Positions 6,601 through 7,871 of a DNA stretch of 7,871 nucleotides are shown here, piece after piece. The first letter of the stretch is position 1. Each line of letters begins with the position of its first letter. The DNA is taken from contig JACMIM010000485.1 of NCBI GenBank assembly GCA_014381165.1, positions 1 through 7,871 of the forward strand, in the 5' to 3' direction. This DNA is from Roseiflexaceae bacterium (lineage in GTDB: Bacteria > Chloroflexota > Chloroflexia > Chloroflexales > Roseiflexaceae). The notes below the pieces were generated by a model that saw nothing but the letters and a program-made list of their open reading frames with translations, searched no databases and was not told the DNA's origin. The position numbers were made by a program, and so were the translations under genes.

Positions 6601-7871
6601 TATGCCGTGCTGTTCTATTATTTGCTGTATCTCGCATTCGGGCTGGTGATCATCTTTCTGTCCTCGCCCGACCGCTTTCAGGTCAATCGACCGGGGCGAC
6701 TGGTGCTGACCCGCAGCGCGCTGGAATGGCGGGGGCGTCCCGGGCAGAATCCAGTTTTGGCGATTCTGCACTGGCTACGCGGCGAGGCCAGCGGCGTGTG
6801 GCGTGGCAAACCAGGCAGCGCCCAGTTCGAAAAGCTGGCCGAGCTGTCGCAGGTGAAGTTGCGCACGCTGCTGCTTGGTTCCGCCAATCCGGCTGCGCCC
6901 AGCCAGGTGCTGCCGCTCGACAACATTGGCCTAGTGATCACCGCAGATTTACACCTGTTTGGTTCGATGCTGTATGACTTCTCGTACACGGTCGTCCGGC
7001 CAAAGAATTCGCAGCTGTGGAGCGAGTTCGTGCTGGAGGGCCGGCTGATCTACTACCGCGAGCTGATCAGCGAACTGCGGGCGCGGGTTTGCACGCCACA
7101 GCAGCCCGCAGCGCCGCCGCTCGCACGGCATTATTCCTATAGTGTCGAGCTGGTGCGCAGCCGTCTGGGCCTGATCTTTTGCGCCACCCTGGCGTATGCA
7201 GCGGGTATGCTGCTGCTCCTGCGCTTTGCTCCCGCCACGGCATTCAGCCCGATCGCACTGGTCGATTATTCGCTCAGCAGCCTGTATGTGTTGATCACGC
7301 CTGGCCTGCTGCTGCCACTGATCTGGTGGTTTGTGTTTAAGCCAATGGGCGTGTTCCACAGCCGCGCCTCGGCACGCCTACCGCTGCTGGTGGCAACTGC
7401 CGCCGGCGCGCTGATCGCACTGCTTGTTCTGGTCAACGGCTTCAGCCTGGCTGGCCTGGGGCTGAAGCCCGATCTCGCGCTGCCAACGCTCGCCGCCGGC
7501 ATACTCCTGACGGTCGCGTGGTATGCTCGCCCGCGCCGCCACAGCATGCCGCACTTCAAAGCGCACTCCATCGTGCTGCGCACCATGCTGGCAGGTGCCG
7601 CCAGCGCTGGGCTGGTGCTGCTGATCGCATACCTTGGCTACACAGTGGCCTGGTACGATGCGCTAGTGCGCGGCAATACCAACTTCGCCCGCGCCGCACT
7701 CATGCCGAGCTGTTTTGCAGGAACCTGTCCTGAACTGGAGCAGGCCGCCGCGCACTACAGCCGCGCTGTCGCGCTGAAGCAAACCGATGGCGACGGCTAC
7801 GCCCTGCGCGGCCTGGTCGCGCTGTCGCAATACAACTTCGAAGCGGCACTCGACGATTTTCAGCAGGCTGC
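3691..7871 (+). CDS. Large STAND (NACHT-like) NTPase with TPR-like region and multiple membrane segments (3' partial)
   Basis: The frame is open for 1393 codons and runs off the right edge. Residues about 25-230 form a STAND ATPase: FVGR near 25-28, Walker A ASPGIGKT at 50-57 (alanine replaces the first glycine), Walker B LVLLIDALD at 174-182, and TARP around arginine 216, like the NACHT sensor arginine. Residues about 330-425 look like the winged-helix module that follows such ATPases, ending in FFHAGFADFY with histidine 413. A hydrophobic tract at 613-625 is too short to call a membrane span with confidence. Residues about 678-798 contain three TPR-like helical pairs. Likely membrane segments are near 868-891, 968-991, 1159-1178, 1197-1216, 1231-1250, 1262-1279 and 1298-1318. 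After the last come C1341 and C1346 and a new TPR block (1349-1393 and beyond). Residues 892-967 and 992-1155 are soluble and unrecognised. The ATPase would act as a nucleotide-driven switch at the membrane. No effector domain precedes it. The ATPase class is well supported, the exact subfamily and job are not. Confidence 0.85.
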   Translation, partial: MIMPILSAETAAQPARAEDRPEDAFVGRAHLRAIVDDFRTVKNRILVFVASPGIGKTAFIKALEREHADQPRPFIAHYCAEGDSANPEVFCERVSAKLHQVLGPAFALPMSHRKQEVQIATTVTTGSVASGASVSGLSLHIGTAHPREAFRMLIREPLRAYNEAASVQRDQPPLVLLIDALDCAWDWDSGQGGTIVDLLSDAQDLPAWVSVICTARPGQAVQALQSRAGVQIVPIDPRAPENLADVSSFLHEQFLARIDADDRSALEKAVQAATPQVAAPLEAFIARVTMASQGNFLFVRRYVDALRDALDPANSTELAALVQVDDSPDSLQAALDGGYAQMLASIQVALDRSDADADADTLWMLAVAYTPVTVSIIARITGCGAPMIELALKRLTPLLDPNMLQAGRYTFFHAGFADFYRRIHLGEKTRELNLRVAQALSDSDQDEHVRAYARQNRWQHLRRGLRLTWPSNPTASYTLPMAAPSEHALMLSPAEVQRQVPQPAMQAQALRGLAVQALAPELADVPGSWTRALAYLQAAAETLPRSRALRRRRQPRYASAPPAEAIELEKTYTAIGDAYVTIGQRMDLYIPSRSRPRGLLQLLHLIWDAFARLPLTLFLLIVLAVQGTRELRLTGALQNLGRGQDWTVARQYVLAVVAYRRARVLAAARDDGAAVDDILERLARLYGLMGAFDTAGAAYSELMARPTALARQWHQAIWRLELGEVLLSGGRFDQAVDMFSSARLMFETQETNVQLARTLGGLARGHYQQARLADQRGDTINATDLYNSSLAESTQALETWQRVTTLRNADLGLIDPQIGISGVCHKLWEASHDQNLDVEQQQRARSVLDRIDERHFPQRFEHPVLRLFRIGVAIALPLYLIGLLILAVQLPNHIQVQTTTDLTVASPELQLGGFPDNILDGRAATFNRLSEQQLHTLTANGVQVEVGNNWFTPETLATATGFRSFADDLIYAVLFYYLLYLAFGLVIIFLSSPDRFQVNRPGRLVLTRSALEWRGRPGQNPVLAILHWLRGEASGVWRGKPGSAQFEKLAELSQVKLRTLLLGSANPAAPSQVLPLDNIGLVITADLHLFGSMLYDFSYTVVRPKNSQLWSEFVLEGRLIYYRELISELRARVCTPQQPAAPPLARHYSYSVELVRSRLGLIFCATLAYAAGMLLLLRFAPATAFSPIALVDYSLSSLYVLITPGLLLPLIWWFVFKPMGVFHSRASARLPLLVATAAGALIALLVLVNGFSLAGLGLKPDLALPTLAAGILLTVAWYARPRRHSMPHFKAHSIVLRTMLAGAASAGLVLLIAYLGYTVAWYDALVRGNTNFARAALMPSCFAGTCPELEQAAAHYSRAVALKQTDGDGYALRGLVALSQYNFEAALDDFQQA

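Noticed and set aside
1..7871. tRNA, rRNA, CRISPR array or insertion sequence
   Set aside because: I saw no cloverleaf, regularly spaced direct repeats, transposase motifs or integrase-like frames anywhere in the window.

Overview
This 7.9 kb window is GC-rich bacterial chromosome with densely packed, long genes. A membrane-anchored RsbR-type STAS regulator next to a very large STAND NTPase with TPR-like repeats and membrane spans suggests a member of the Chloroflexota (class Chloroflexia). That assignment rests on gene style and composition only, so it is a moderate guess.

Layout. (1) Positions 1-2296, plus strand: the 3' end of one ABC exporter half-transporter, then a complete second half-transporter joined by an ATGA stop/start overlap. 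Their nucleotide-binding motifs are complementary. The first has a catalytic glutamate but a changed signature (LSAGQ). The second has a perfect LSGGQ but an aspartate at the catalytic position. Together they would form a heterodimeric exporter with one competent and one degenerate ATP site. (2) Positions 2319-3377, minus strand, converging on the ABC pair with a 22-base gap: a 352-residue protein with about six membrane segments, a coiled coil and a C-terminal STAS domain of the RsbR (stressosome) type. (3) Positions 3378-3690: a divergent intergenic region built around a 106-base, two-tier perfect inverted repeat, with an extended -10-like element on each side. (4) Position 3691 to the end of the window, plus strand: one uninterrupted reading frame of 1393 codons that continues past the window. 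It encodes an N-terminal NACHT-like STAND ATPase with a predicted winged-helix module, a TPR-like helical region, about seven membrane segments, two unassigned soluble segments, and the beginning of a second TPR block after the last membrane segment.

How they may work together. The ABC pair is a self-contained exporter of unknown substrate. The STAS protein and the STAND protein share one intergenic control region and are both membrane-linked signalling proteins. A shared signalling or stress-response role is an inference from position. The giant protein is the item most worth following up: I recognise the ATPase core but not the overall architecture.
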